NCBI GenBank assembly: GCA_963826145.1
Contig: CAWGVW010000001.1
Coordinates: forward strand, 1,798,001 to 1,862,000
Source: JBGPLJ01 sp963826145
Lineage (GTDB): Bacteria; Pseudomonadota; Gammaproteobacteria; Steroidobacterales; Steroidobacteraceae
DNA length: 64,000 bases
Direction of reading: 5' to 3'
Of this stretch, positions 51,851-61,102 are shown one piece after another. The first letter of the stretch is position 1; the number at the start of each line of letters is the position of its first letter. A program made the translations under genes and the position numbers. The notes under the pieces are model-generated. The model did not search any database. It saw nothing but the letters and a program-made list of their open reading frames with translations, and had not been told where the DNA came from.

Positions 51851-52300
51851 ATGACAAATCGTCAGCGTGGCTTCACGCTCGTCGAACTGCTGACCGTGAT
51901 GGTCGTGATCGCGATCATTGCCGCCATCGCCGTACCGAGTTATCGCAAGTACTTGCTGCGCACGCAGCGCACCGATGCGAAAACTGCGTTGCTGCAGGCA
52001 CAAACGGCCGAAGAAAAGTTCCTGCTGCAGAACAACCTCTATACGGCGAACCTCACGGGCGGTGCTGGCGTCGGCCTCGGGCTCCAGGCCGTGTCGGAAA
52101 AGGGTTTCTACACCATCGACATTCCGGCCTTGACCAATACAGATGGCAGCAACGGATTCACGCTTCGCGCCCGGCCCGCGGCAGTCGCTGGAGGCCAGGC
52201 CGATGACACGGATTGCGTGGTGTTTACCCTCGACGGCTCTGGTGTGCGAACGGCGACCAACTCGGGCGGCGCCGACAATACGGCAGCTTGCTGGAGATGA
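51851..52300 (+). CDS. pilE: type IV pilin PilE (minor pilin)
   Basis: A 149-residue pilin. The ATG at 51851 has GGAG six bases upstream; an earlier ATG at 51827 overlapping pilY1 is less likely. The leader MTNRQRG precedes FTLVELLTVMVVIAIIAAIA with Glu5. SYRKYLLRTQRTDAKTALLQAQTAEEKF is typical of PilE in minor-pilin operons. Cysteines near the C-terminus (TDC and AACWR) probably form the D-region disulfide. It is the last gene of the unit. Confidence 0.93.
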   Translation: MTNRQRGFTLVELLTVMVVIAIIAAIAVPSYRKYLLRTQRTDAKTALLQAQTAEEKFLLQNNLYTANLTGGAGVGLGLQAVSEKGFYTIDIPALTNTDGSNGFTLRARPAAVAGGQADDTDCVVFTLDGSGVRTATNSGGADNTAACWR

Positions 52301-52303
52301 TTG

Positions 52304-52332
52304 CGACGTGCCAATGCGCAGCTGGCGCGTCG
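52304..52332. terminator. hairpin between convergent pilE and ispH
   Basis: CGACGTGCCA (52304-52313) pairs with TGGCGCGTCG (52323-52332), with one G-U pair and a nine-base loop. It lies in the 38-bp space between two 3' ends and could serve both strands. There is no U-tract. Confidence 0.4.
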
Positions 52333-52338
52333 GTACGT

Positions 52339-53277
52339 TCAGGTCGGACGCAGCGACTTCGGCAGGCTGAAAATCACATGCTCGGGCCGGCCGATCATTT
52401 CTTCGGCGCCGATGCCGCCCCAGGAACGCAATCGCTCGACGACGTCGGCGACGAGGATCTCTGGCGCTGACGCCCCGGCCGTAATGCCCGCGGCGCGTTT
52501 GCCCTCGAACCACGAACGCTTCAAATCGTCGGATCCATCGACGAGATAGCCGGGCACACCTGCCCGCTCGGCCAGTTCGCGCAATCGATTCGAGTTGGAG
52601 CTGGCGCGCGAACCGACGACCACCAGCACATCACACTCCTTGAGGAGCCGCTTGACGGCATCCTGGCGATTCTGCGTCGCGTAGCAGATGTCTTCCTTGC
52701 GCGGACCCGCGAGCGCTGGAAAGCGTGCTCGCAGCGCATCGACCACTTCCGCCGTGTCGTCGACCGACAGGGTCGTCTGGGTCACGAAAGCCACGCGCTC
52801 GGGATTGCCGATCTCGAGCCGCTCGACATCAGCGACCGACTCGACCAGGAGTATTCGCCCGCCGAACGAGGTATCGAACTGCCCCATTGTGCCCTCGACC
52901 TCCGGATGGCCCGCATGGCCGATGAGAATGACCTCACGCGCGTCGCGCGCGTAGCGCGACACCTCCATGTGCACTTTGGTGACGAGCGGACAGGTGGCAT
53001 CGAAGACATTGAGGCCACGCCGCCGGGCTTCCTGCTGGACCGCCCGCGGCACGCCGTGGGCGCTGAAGATGACCGTGGCGCCGTCGGGGACCTGGTCCAG
53101 TTCATCGACGAATACCGCCCCGAGCGCGCGCAGGCGCTCGACCACGTGGCGGTTGTGCACAACCTCATGCCGCACGTGGATCGGCGGACCGAAGACGCCG
53201 AGCGCGCGCTCGACAATCTCGATTGCCCGGTCGACGCCAGCGCAGAATCCCCGCGGGTTCGCGAGCAGTATCTTCAC
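52339..53277 (-). CDS. ispH: 4-hydroxy-3-methylbut-2-enyl diphosphate reductase
   Basis: Last enzyme of the MEP pathway, an iron-sulfur reductase giving IPP and DMAPP. The 312-residue protein has the three cluster cysteines in ANPRGFCAGV, DATCPLVTKVH and VVGSRASSNSNRL-adjacent ICYATQNRQ; HEVVHN and VFSAHG-type His motifs bind substrate. The frame opens at 53436, but the GTG at 53277 overlaps the lspA stop and aligns with the family start. ileS-lspA-ispH is a common bacterial order. Confidence 0.95.
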   Translation of the reverse strand: MKILLANPRGFCAGVDRAIEIVERALGVFGPPIHVRHEVVHNRHVVERLRALGAVFVDELDQVPDGATVIFSAHGVPRAVQQEARRRGLNVFDATCPLVTKVHMEVSRYARDAREVILIGHAGHPEVEGTMGQFDTSFGGRILLVESVADVERLEIGNPERVAFVTQTTLSVDDTAEVVDALRARFPALAGPRKEDICYATQNRQDAVKRLLKECDVLVVVGSRASSNSNRLRELAERAGVPGYLVDGSDDLKRSWFEGKRAAGITAGASAPEILVADVVERLRSWGGIGAEEMIGRPEHVIFSLPKSLRPT

Positions 53278-53810
53278 AACGGCGCCGGATCCTTCGAACC
53301 GCGCCTGACATCGAGCGCCAGGTCGATGAGGAGCAGGATTGCACCGAGGGTGATCGACGAGTCCGCGACATTGAAGGCCGGGAAATCGAAACTGCGGTAG
53401 TGGAAGTGCACGAAGTCGACCACATGGCCATGCCATACCCGGTCGATCACGTTGCCCAGCGCGCCGCCGACGATGAAGGCGCAGGCCGCGGCCTGCAGCG
53501 CAGGCGGGTTCTTCGCCCGCATCCAGAGCGGCAGGGCGACGCTCACTGCGAGCCCAAGGCCAATGAAGAGCCAGCGCTGCCAGCCCGCCGCCTGGGCGAG
53601 AAAGCTGAAGGCCGCGCCCGTGTTGTGCGTGCGGATGATGTCGAGGAATGGCGTGACCGGTAGCGACTGGTAGAGTTCGAGGTGCGCGACAATCCAGGCC
53701 TTCGTCGCCTGGTCAAGCACAATCACGAGCACCGAAAACCAGAGCCAGCGGACAGCCGCCGGAACGACGGCGGCAGGAGCGGCGGATTGCACAGGGGCTT
53801 TATCGGTCAC
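53274..53810 (-). CDS. lspA: lipoprotein signal peptidase (signal peptidase II)
   Basis: A 178-residue inner-membrane aspartyl protease that cleaves prolipoprotein signal peptides. Four hydrophobic segments are visible. The catalytic aspartates lie in the GNVIDR and FNVADSSI motifs. THNTGAAFSFL is the third conserved block. The N-terminus is about 18 residues longer than E. coli LspA, Ala/Pro rich. It overlaps ileS upstream and ispH downstream by four bases each. Confidence 0.95.
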   Translation of the reverse strand: MTDKAPVQSAAPAAVVPAAVRWLWFSVLVIVLDQATKAWIVAHLELYQSLPVTPFLDIIRTHNTGAAFSFLAQAAGWQRWLFIGLGLAVSVALPLWMRAKNPPALQAAACAFIVGGALGNVIDRVWHGHVVDFVHFHYRSFDFPAFNVADSSITLGAILLLIDLALDVRRGSKDPAPL

Positions 53811-56626
53811 GTGTAGCGCCTCGTTTCGCCGGGCCCGTCGACATTCAGAACGCAGCGCGAGCAGATCTCAGGGTGCTCCGCAGCCGTGCCGACATCCGGG
53901 CGATGATGCCAGCAACGGATGCACTTCGTCTGCCCACTCGGCGTGACCCTGAGCCACACGCCCTCCCCGGCCGGTACCGCCCCTTCGGGAGTCGCGGAAG
54001 CGCGTTGCACGCGTGCCGCCGACGTGATCAGAAAGAATCGCAGCTCATCGCCGAGCGCGTTCACCCGCTCAAAGGTGTCCGCATTGCAGATGATCTCCAC
54101 TTCGGCGTCGAGCGAGGATCCGATGGCATCCTGGGTGCGCAGTCGCTCGAGTTCACGCGTGACCTCGCCGCGCAACGCAAGGAGAAAGTCCCAATCGATG
54201 GCGCTCTCCTCTGCGGCAGCCGGCAAAGCGTGCCAGGTTGCGAAGAACACCGACTGCGGCCGCGCGCCGGGGAGCGAGCGCCAGATTTCCTCGGCCGTGA
54301 AACTCAGGATCGGCGCGAGCCAGCGCACCATCGCTTCGGCGATGTGCAACATCGCAGTCTGTGCGGAGCGGCGCGGCGCACCGCTCGCCGGTGTCGTATA
54401 CAGCCGGTCCTTGAGCACGTCGAGATAGAAGCCGCCGAGATCGACGGCACAGAAGTTGTGGACCTTCTGATAGATGAGATGAAAGGCGTTCTCGCGGTAG
54501 GCCGTGACGATTTCCTGCTGCAGCTCCGCTGTGCGGCGAATCGCCCAGCCGTCGACCGCCACGAGTTCACCGGCCGCAACCGCATCCCGCGCTGGATCAA
54601 AGCCGCCGAGGTTTCCGAGGAGAAACCGCACGGTATTGCGCATGCGGCGATAGGAATCCGCTATGCGCTTCAGGATCTCGTCCGAAACGCTCATCTCATT
54701 CGCGTAGTCGGTAGCCGCCACCCAGAGCCTGAGCACGTCCGCGCCGAGCGAGCCGATGAGCTTCTGCGGCGCAATGAAATTGCCGAGCGACTTCGACAAC
54801 TTCCGTCCCTTCTCATCGACCGTAAAACCGTGGGTCAGCACGGCGCGATAGGGTGCGCGGCCGTGCAGCGCGACCGAGGTGAGAAGCGAGCTCTGAAACC
54901 AGCCGCGATGCTGGTCCGAGCCTTCGAGATAAAGATCCGCCGGCGAGGTGACGTCCGGGAAGATCGCCGGTACCGCGTGGTGCGCGACGCCCGAATCGAA
55001 CCACACGTCCATCACGTCGGGAGTTTTCTCGAAGTGCTCTGCGTCCGCGCCCAGCACTTCCCGCGGATCGAGATCGAACCAGGCATCGATCCCGCCCACA
55101 TCGACCCGCTGCGCGACTGCCTCGAGAAGATCCGTCGCCTTCGGATGCAGTTCGCCGGTTTCCTTGTGCACGAAGAGCGCGAGCGGCACGCCCCAGGTGC
55201 GCTGGCGCGAAATGCACCAATCGGGCCGGCTCTCGATCATGCCCGTGATGCGCACCTGGCCCCAGTCCGGCATCCAGCGGACTTTGCGGATCTCCTCGAG
55301 CGTCTTCGCTCGCAAGCCGCTGCGGTCCATGCTGATGAACCATTGCGGCGTCGCCCTGAAGATCACCGGCGTCTTGTGCCGCCAGCAAACCGGATAGCTG
55401 TGCACATAGTTCTCGACATGCAGCAGTGCTTCGCGCTCGCGCAGCACGTCGATGATTTTCGCGTTGGCGTCGAACACGTTCTGGCCCGCAAAGAGCGGCA
55501 CGCGCGCGAGAAACCGCCCGTCCGGTCCGACGGGATTTTCGATTTCGAGCCCGTAGCGGATGCCGACGTTGTAGTCATCGAGGCCGTGGCCGGGCGCGGT
55601 GTGCACGAGCCCCGTTCCCGCATCGAGCGTGACATATTCGCCGAGGACGATCGGGACCACGCCGACCGCGCCCGGATTGAACGGATGCGTCACCTTCAGA
55701 TTCTCGAGATCGCGCCCCTTCAGCGTGCGCAGCGTCTTGAAGGATTCGATGCCCGCGCGCTTCGTGACAGCCGCGACGAGATCCGTTGCGAGGAGCAGCC
55801 GCTCCGCGCCGGGCGCTCCGCTCTCGACGATCGAATACTCCAAATCCGGATGAACGGCGACAGCGCGATTGGCCGGCAGCGTCCAGGGCGTGGTCGTCCA
55901 GATCACCGCGCTCAGTGGTTCAAGCGCCGCTGGCGCGATGCCGATTCGCTTCGCCCATTCGCCGGGCTCGGCGATCGCGAAGCGCACGTCGACGCTCGGA
56001 TCGGTGCGCTCCTCGTATTCCACTTCCGCTTCCGCTAGCGCCGAGCGGCAATCGAGGCACCAGTGCACGGGCTTGTAGCCCTTGTAGAGGTGGCCGTTCT
56101 TGATGATTCCGGCGAACGCGCGCAGCTGCTCGGCTTCATAACGCGGCAGCATGGTGAGATACGGGCGCTCCCAGTCGGCCAGCACGCCGAGACGCTTGAA
56201 ATCCGCGCGCTGTACGTTCACCTGTTCCTCGGCGAACTTTCGGCAGGCGGCGCGGAACGCTTTCGCATCGAGCTTCGCGCCGACGCGGCCGTGCTTCTTT
56301 TCGACCTGGTGCTCGATCGGCAGGCCGTGGCAGTCCCAGCCCGGCACGAAAGGCGTATCGAAGCCATCGAGGTTGCGCGACTTGACGACGATGTCCTTCA
56401 GCACCTTGTTGATCACGTGACCGAGATGGATGGCGCCGTTTGCGTACGGCGGTCCGTCGAGGTACGCGAACTTCGGCCGCCCCTTCGAGACCGCCCTCAG
56501 CTTCCCGTAGATGTCCTCTCGATCCCACCAGGCGAGCATTTCCGGTTCGCGCCGCGCGAGGTCCGCCTTCATCGGAAAATCCGTCTGCGGGAGCTGGATC
56601 GTGTCTTTGTAATCGCGTTTCGTCAC
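53807..56626 (-). CDS. ileS: isoleucyl-tRNA synthetase
   Basis: A 939-residue class I synthetase charging tRNA-Ile. HIGH appears as HLGH in GPPYANGAIHLGHVIN, and KMSKS as KLSKS in KGRKLSKSLGN. An editing (CP1) domain lies between, including WTTTPWTLPAN and GTGLVHTAPGHG. The C-terminal zinc ribbon has CIRCWH and CSRC. Start is GTG. The first base overlaps the ribF stop. The lspA start overlaps its stop, so the series is one operon. Confidence 0.97.
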   Translation of the reverse strand: MTKRDYKDTIQLPQTDFPMKADLARREPEMLAWWDREDIYGKLRAVSKGRPKFAYLDGPPYANGAIHLGHVINKVLKDIVVKSRNLDGFDTPFVPGWDCHGLPIEHQVEKKHGRVGAKLDAKAFRAACRKFAEEQVNVQRADFKRLGVLADWERPYLTMLPRYEAEQLRAFAGIIKNGHLYKGYKPVHWCLDCRSALAEAEVEYEERTDPSVDVRFAIAEPGEWAKRIGIAPAALEPLSAVIWTTTPWTLPANRAVAVHPDLEYSIVESGAPGAERLLLATDLVAAVTKRAGIESFKTLRTLKGRDLENLKVTHPFNPGAVGVVPIVLGEYVTLDAGTGLVHTAPGHGLDDYNVGIRYGLEIENPVGPDGRFLARVPLFAGQNVFDANAKIIDVLREREALLHVENYVHSYPVCWRHKTPVIFRATPQWFISMDRSGLRAKTLEEIRKVRWMPDWGQVRITGMIESRPDWCISRQRTWGVPLALFVHKETGELHPKATDLLEAVAQRVDVGGIDAWFDLDPREVLGADAEHFEKTPDVMDVWFDSGVAHHAVPAIFPDVTSPADLYLEGSDQHRGWFQSSLLTSVALHGRAPYRAVLTHGFTVDEKGRKLSKSLGNFIAPQKLIGSLGADVLRLWVAATDYANEMSVSDEILKRIADSYRRMRNTVRFLLGNLGGFDPARDAVAAGELVAVDGWAIRRTAELQQEIVTAYRENAFHLIYQKVHNFCAVDLGGFYLDVLKDRLYTTPASGAPRRSAQTAMLHIAEAMVRWLAPILSFTAEEIWRSLPGARPQSVFFATWHALPAAAEESAIDWDFLLALRGEVTRELERLRTQDAIGSSLDAEVEIICNADTFERVNALGDELRFFLITSAARVQRASATPEGAVPAGEGVWLRVTPSGQTKCIRCWHHRPDVGTAAEHPEICSRCVLNVDGPGETRRYT

Positions 56627-57558
56627 TAGTGTCTCTGGGCGGCCAGCGCCGCCTTTGCCTGTCTTGCGTCCTCGTGCATCTGCAACACCATGTCATCGAG
56701 GCTCGGAAACATGCGCTCCTCGCGCAGTTTCGCGACGAACTCGACGCGCAGATGCTCGCCGTAGAATTCATCGGCGAAATCGAACAGGTGCACCTCGAGC
56801 ACCGGTTCCTTGCCGTTCACGGTCGGGCGGGTCCCGACGCTCGCGACCCCGGGCAGCAACGGCCCTCCTTCTCTCGCGGCTTGCACCGCGAAGATCCCCC
56901 AGAGTGGAAAGCTGCGCCGCAATTTCAGGTTCGCCGTTGCAAAACCAAGCTTGCGTCCGAGCTGCTCCCCGCGGACGACGCGGCCCGTGGCCTGATAGCG
57001 CCGGCCGAGCAGGCGTTCGGCCGACTCGAGATCGCCGCGCGCGAGTGCCTCCCGTACGCCCGTGCTGCTGACGCGCTCGCCGAGCACCATCACCGGCGCC
57101 ACAATCTCGACCGCAAAGCCCATCTTCGATCCTGAGAGCTCGAGCGTCTCGCCGGTGGTGGCTCCGCCGGCGCCGAATCGAAAGTCATGCCCGATGACCA
57201 CATGTTGCGCGCCAAGCTTCGCAATCAGCAGATCCTCGACGAACTGAAGGCCGGTCATTGCCTGCAGCTTCGAGTCGAACCGCAGCACCAGGAACCGGTC
57301 GAGCCCGCGCCAGGCGAGGAGCCCGAATTTGTCGCGCAACCTCGTGAGTCGCGGGGGCGCATTCGCGGGGTCGATGAATTCGCGCGGCATCGGCTCGAAC
57401 GATACGAGCGTCGACGGCAGGCCGAGTCGTGACGCATTACTGCACAAGCGACGCAGGATGTCCTGGTGTCCCAGGTGCACGCCATCGAAGGTGCCGATCG
57501 TCGCGACGCAGCCATGGTGGCGCGCGCGAAGGTTGTGCAATCCGCGGATGAGTTCCAT
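56626..57558 (-). CDS. ribF: bifunctional riboflavin kinase/FAD synthetase
   Basis: Makes FMN then FAD from riboflavin. A 310-residue protein with an N-terminal adenylyltransferase domain (ATIGTFDGVHLGHQDIL and GHDFRFG, to about residue 180) and a C-terminal kinase domain (LGFATANLKL, PGVASVGTRPTVNG, EVHLFDF). The frame is open far upstream inside murJ, but the ATG at 57558 is the family start. The unit murJ-ribF-ileS-lspA-ispH is the usual gammaproteobacterial run, with rpsT divergent from murJ. Confidence 0.96.
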   Translation of the reverse strand: MELIRGLHNLRARHHGCVATIGTFDGVHLGHQDILRRLCSNASRLGLPSTLVSFEPMPREFIDPANAPPRLTRLRDKFGLLAWRGLDRFLVLRFDSKLQAMTGLQFVEDLLIAKLGAQHVVIGHDFRFGAGGATTGETLELSGSKMGFAVEIVAPVMVLGERVSSTGVREALARGDLESAERLLGRRYQATGRVVRGEQLGRKLGFATANLKLRRSFPLWGIFAVQAAREGGPLLPGVASVGTRPTVNGKEPVLEVHLFDFADEFYGEHLRVEFVAKLREERMFPSLDDMVLQMHEDARQAKAALAAQRH

Positions 57559-57650
57559 TGCAGCCTTGAGGCGGAAGTGCGCTGAATGATAAGGGAAAAC
57601 GGTAGTTTTCGCGCCCCGGAATGCGCGGGCGGTGGATGCGGGCCGGTGCG

Positions 57651-59189
57651 CTAGGGCGTGCGGAAATGCCGGTAACGCATGCCGAGCGCGAGCAGGACCG
57701 CGGCGTAGGCGGCGACCGCGCCGAAGATCACGAGGCTGATGCGCAGCGCCCGGTGCACGCCATCGAGGGTCATCCAGTGCTGCAAGGGTCCCGCTGTGAA
57801 AAGGACGACGGCCGTCATCGCGGCGGTCGCCGCACCCACGCGCAGCGCAAAGCTTCCCCAGCCCGCCACCGGCGTGAAAATGCCGTCCCGGCGCAGTCGC
57901 CGGTAGAGGAACGCAGCGTTCAGACAGGCCGTGAGCGATGTGGATGCCGCGAGCACAACGTGCGCTGCCTTGAATTGCACGAACTGGTGAACCGTGAAGA
58001 GCGTGAGGCTCACCGCCATGCCGATCACGAGGCTGATCACCGCGTAGCGGACCGGCAGCTTCATCTCGTGGCGGGCGTAGAACCCCGGCACCAGGATCCG
58101 CACGAGCGAGAAGCCGACGAAGCCCACACCATATGCCCACAGGGCGTAAGTGGTCATGAGCACATCGTCCGCGGTGAAGCGACCGTGGCCGTAGACGGTT
58201 GCGACCAGCGGTCCCGCAAGCAGGATCAGGCCAGCCGCGGCCGGCAGACCAATCACGAGGAGCCCGCGCAAGCTCGCATCGAGCGTCTTGGAGAATCGCT
58301 CGGTCGACTGCGTCGCGTGATGCGCCGCGAGCGCCGGCAGGATCGCCGTGCCCATCGCGATGCTGAAGATGCCGAGCGGAAATTCCATCAGGCGATTGGC
58401 GTAGTAGAGCCAGCTCACACGACCGTCGCCGAGATGCGTAGAGAGGTTCGTGTTGAGGAGGAGGCTCACCTGCGCGATCGACGATCCGATGAGCACCGGC
58501 ACCATGAGCCCGACGATGCGCCGCACGCGCGGATCGCTCCATGCCCAGCGCGGCCGCGGCAGGAGATCAAGGCGCTTGAGCGACGGCAGCTGGAAGAGGA
58601 ACTGCAGGATGCCCGCGGCAAATACCGCATAGGCGAGCACGTGCACCGAGCTCGAGTCGATGTAGATCGTCGCAATCAGGCAGACGTTCAGGATGACCGG
58701 CGTGACAGCCGGAATCGCAAATCGACCATAGGCATTCAGCACGCCGCCCGCGAGCGATGTGAGCGAGATGAACATGAGGTACGGAAAGGTCCAGCGCAGG
58801 AGTTCCGCGCCGAGCGCAGCTTTTTCCGGGTTTGTCGCAAAGCCGGAGGCGAAGAGCCAGACAAGCACCGGCGCTGCGAGACATCCCGCGAGCGTCACGA
58901 CGCTGAGGAACCCGCCGAGAGTTCCCATGACCACGGCAACCAGGTCGCGTGCTTCGGCGTGGGTGCCGGTTGTCTTCGTTGCCGTGAAGACCGGCACGAA
59001 GGCTTGCGAGAACGCGCCCTCGGCAAACATCCGGCGCCCGAAGTTCGGGATCATGAGCGCCACCAGGAAGGCATCCATGCCGCCCGTGGCACCGAATACG
59101 GTTGCGAGCAGGATTTCGCGAACGAACCCGAGGACCCGCGAGATGAGCGTCATCGATCCGACGACGCCGGTATTGCGAAAGACGCTCAC
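57651..59189 (-). CDS. murJ: lipid II flippase MurJ
   Basis: A 512-residue MOP-superfamily protein with about 14 hydrophobic helices, flipping lipid II across the inner membrane for peptidoglycan synthesis. Conserved charged residues line the cavity: R18 and R24 near SRVLGFVREILLA, and the RR pair in MIPNFGRRMFAEGAFSQAFVP. SWLYYANRLMEFPLGIF is typical. Start is GTG. It is divergent from rpsT across 193 bp. Confidence 0.95.
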   Translation of the reverse strand: MSVFRNTGVVGSMTLISRVLGFVREILLATVFGATGGMDAFLVALMIPNFGRRMFAEGAFSQAFVPVFTATKTTGTHAEARDLVAVVMGTLGGFLSVVTLAGCLAAPVLVWLFASGFATNPEKAALGAELLRWTFPYLMFISLTSLAGGVLNAYGRFAIPAVTPVILNVCLIATIYIDSSSVHVLAYAVFAAGILQFLFQLPSLKRLDLLPRPRWAWSDPRVRRIVGLMVPVLIGSSIAQVSLLLNTNLSTHLGDGRVSWLYYANRLMEFPLGIFSIAMGTAILPALAAHHATQSTERFSKTLDASLRGLLVIGLPAAAGLILLAGPLVATVYGHGRFTADDVLMTTYALWAYGVGFVGFSLVRILVPGFYARHEMKLPVRYAVISLVIGMAVSLTLFTVHQFVQFKAAHVVLAASTSLTACLNAAFLYRRLRRDGIFTPVAGWGSFALRVGAATAAMTAVVLFTAGPLQHWMTLDGVHRALRISLVIFGAVAAYAAVLLALGMRYRHFRTP

Positions 59190-59297
59190 GAGTCAGCGCT
59201 CGGCGGGGCGGGAATGGGCGGCGACCATGCCCTCGACTATAGCGGAAATGTGCCAGTTCCCGGGCACTTACACGCGCGCCGGGCAACGGGAGGCGCA

Positions 59298-59326
59298 TTG
59301 ACAATTGGCAGGGTCGTCAGCACACT
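59298..59326 (+). promoter_or_regulatory. candidate sigma-70 promoter for rpsT
   Basis: A perfect -35 TTGACA (59298-59303) is followed after 17 bases by CACACT (59321-59326), a weak -10 with a GC-rich discriminator. This would give a leader of about 50 bases before rpsT. Such promoters are typical of stringently controlled ribosomal genes. Confidence 0.5.
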
Positions 59327-59382
59327 ACGCGCCCTTTTGAGCCGCCGGCGAGCCGCGCGGCGAGTGCCTTCAGGAGTCGACT

Positions 59383-59646
59383 TTGGCCAATACGAAATCC
59401 GCCGAAAAAGCAGCGCGCCAGGCCGTGGTCCGCCGTGCTCGTAACGTTGTCCATCGCTCGCGCCTGCGCTCGGCGCTGCGCGACGTCACGCAAGCCATCG
59501 CGAGCGGCAAGAAAGATGTGGCGCAGGCCGCTTACAAGACGGCCGTGCCGGTCATCGACACGATGGTGACCAAAGGCATGATCCACAAGAACAAGGCCGC
59601 GCGTCACAAGAGCCGCCTCGCTCACGGCGTCAAGGGACTGAAGTAA
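59383..59646 (+). CDS. rpsT: 30S ribosomal protein S20
   Basis: An 87-residue, highly basic protein binding the 16S rRNA 5' domain: ANTKSAEKAARQAVVRRARN then VTKGMIHKNKAARHKSRLA. The start codon is TTG, preceded by AGGAG (59372-59376). E. coli rpsT also uses UUG, where it is linked to autoregulation, so this is probably a conserved control feature. The 3' end overlaps obg by 17 bp in convergent orientation. Confidence 0.97.
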   Translation: MANTKSAEKAARQAVVRRARNVVHRSRLRSALRDVTQAIASGKKDVAQAAYKTAVPVIDTMVTKGMIHKNKAARHKSRLAHGVKGLK

Positions 59647-60673
59647 GAGCCTCGCGCTTCGCCGCGAGCGCTTCCAGCTCCTCCATCACCCGCGCGCAAA
59701 GTTCGCGCGTTCCGCGACCCGTCGCCGCGGATATTTCAAACACCGGACCCTTCCAGCGCAGACGTCGCACGATATCGGCGGCGCGGCGCTTTGTCTCTGC
59801 CGCGTCGAGCAGATCAACCTTCGTGAGAACGAGCCAGCGTTGCTTGGCCGCCAGTTCCGGGCTGAACTTCTTGACCTCTGCGGCAATCGCCCGCGCGTCC
59901 TTGACGGGATCTGCATCGGGATCCAGCGGCGCGATATCGACGAGGTGCAGCAGCACGCGTGTGCGCTGCAGGTGCTTGAGGAACCGAATGCCGAGCCCCG
60001 CGCCCTCCGCGGCGCCTTCGATGAGCCCCGGAATGTCGGCCATCACGAAACTGCGCTGCTCGCCCACGCTGACGACACCCAGATTCGGGTACAGAGTCGT
60101 GAACGGGTAGTCGGCGACCTTCGGGCGCGCGGCCGACACGGAGCGGATCAGTGTCGATTTGCCCGCGTTCGGCAGGCCGAGAAGGCCCACGTCCGCAAGG
60201 ACCTTCAGTTCCAGCTTAAGCGATCGCTGCTCGCCGGGCAGCCCGGGACCCGCCTTGCGTGGCGCGCGGTTGGTACTCGACTTGAACTTGGTGTTGCCCC
60301 AGCCGCCCTTGCCGCCCTGCGCGACCAGCAGGACTTGCCCAGCCGTCTTGAGGTCGCCCAGCACTTCATCGGTTTCTTCATCCTGGATCACCGTTCCCGT
60401 TGGCACGGCCACGTAGAGATCTTCGCCCGAGCGGCCGGTGCAATCGTTGCTCCCGCCCGGCTCGCCATGCTCGGCCTTGTAGGTCCGCGCTATTCGAAAG
60501 TCGGCGAGCGTATTGATGCCTTCCTGCGCTCGGAGGTAAACGCTGCCGCCGTGGCCGCCGTCACCGCCGTCCGGCCCGCCGAAGGGTACGAACTTTTCGC
60601 GGCGAAAGCTCACCTTGCCGCGCCCGCCATCGCCGGCCCGGATCATCGCCTTGGCTTCGTCAACGAATTTCAT
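59630..60673 (-). CDS. obgE: GTPase Obg/CgtA
   Basis: A 347-residue ribosome-associated GTPase that aids 50S assembly and responds to ppGpp. The Gly-rich Obg domain (residues 1-158, FVPFGGPDGGDGGHGGSVYL) precedes the G domain with G1 GLPNAGKST, G3 DIPGL and G4 TKVD. No long acidic C-terminal tail is present. It follows rpmA after a strong terminator and a REP-like element, so it may be expressed partly from read-through or from its own promoter. Confidence 0.97.
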   Translation of the reverse strand: MKFVDEAKAMIRAGDGGRGKVSFRREKFVPFGGPDGGDGGHGGSVYLRAQEGINTLADFRIARTYKAEHGEPGGSNDCTGRSGEDLYVAVPTGTVIQDEETDEVLGDLKTAGQVLLVAQGGKGGWGNTKFKSSTNRAPRKAGPGLPGEQRSLKLELKVLADVGLLGLPNAGKSTLIRSVSAARPKVADYPFTTLYPNLGVVSVGEQRSFVMADIPGLIEGAAEGAGLGIRFLKHLQRTRVLLHLVDIAPLDPDADPVKDARAIAAEVKKFSPELAAKQRWLVLTKVDLLDAAETKRRAADIVRRLRWKGPVFEISAATGRGTRELCARVMEELEALAAKREALTSVP

Positions 60674-60682
60674 GTTTCTACT

Positions 60683-60744
60683 CCCTCTCCCGCTCGCGGG
60701 AGAGGGTTGGGGTGAGGGCCGGGGTGAGGGCTCGGGTGAGGGCC
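60683..60744 (+). repeat. REP-like CCCTCTCCC hairpin element, copy 2
   Basis: CCCTCTCCCGC (60683-60693) and GCGGGAGAGGG (60696-60706) form a perfect stem, followed by a tail of three GGGTGAGGG-type units (60707-60744). It lies in the rpmA-obg spacer, between the rpmA terminator and the obg start. Confidence 0.92.
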
Positions 60745-60775
60745 AAACAAAAACGGCGCTGCTCGTGCAGCGCCG
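60744..60775 (-). terminator. rho-independent terminator of rplU-rpmA
   Basis: On the minus strand CGGCGCTGC and GCAGCGCCG form a nine-base-pair perfect stem with a four-base loop, followed by TTTTTGTTT. It sits 41 bases after the rpmA stop and before obg, so transcripts of the ribosomal pair should largely end here. Confidence 0.9.
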
Positions 60776-60815
60776 CCGTGATTCTCCTCGCCGTCTGCCG
60801 GCGACCGGCCGGGTG

Positions 60816-61079
60816 TCAGGCCTCGTTCGGCCGAATGCTGACGAACGTCCGCTTGTCCTTGCCGCGCTGCTTGAACTCGACTTTGCCGGAGACCTTTGCG
60901 AACAACGTGTGATCGCGTCCGATGCCGACGTTCGTGCCCGGATGCCATTCGGTGCCGCGCTGGCGAATTAAGATGTTGCCGGCCAGCACTTCCTGCCCGC
61001 CGAACCGCTTGACGCCCAGGCGCTTGCTCTCCGAGTCGCGCCCGTTCCGTGTACTGCCGCCTGCTTTCTTATGTGCCAT
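60816..61079 (-). CDS. rpmA: 50S ribosomal protein L27
   Basis: An 87-residue protein whose N-terminal tail reaches the peptidyl transferase centre. It begins AHKKAGGSTRNGRDSESKRL, so no cleavable extension is present. FGGQEVLAGNILIRQRGT follows. It lies 61 bp after rplU, with REP-like copy 3 between, and before a strong terminator. Confidence 0.98.
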   Translation of the reverse strand: MAHKKAGGSTRNGRDSESKRLGVKRFGGQEVLAGNILIRQRGTEWHPGTNVGIGRDHTLFAKVSGKVEFKQRGKDKRTFVSIRPNEA

Positions 61080-61102
61080 AAACCAATCTCCAATTCATTC
61101 GT

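Noticed and set aside
57621..59444. Long plus-strand open frame of 607 codons opposite murJ
   Set aside because: It lies antisense to murJ, has an Arg/His/Glu-rich composition and no recognisable domain; this is a GC-driven shadow.
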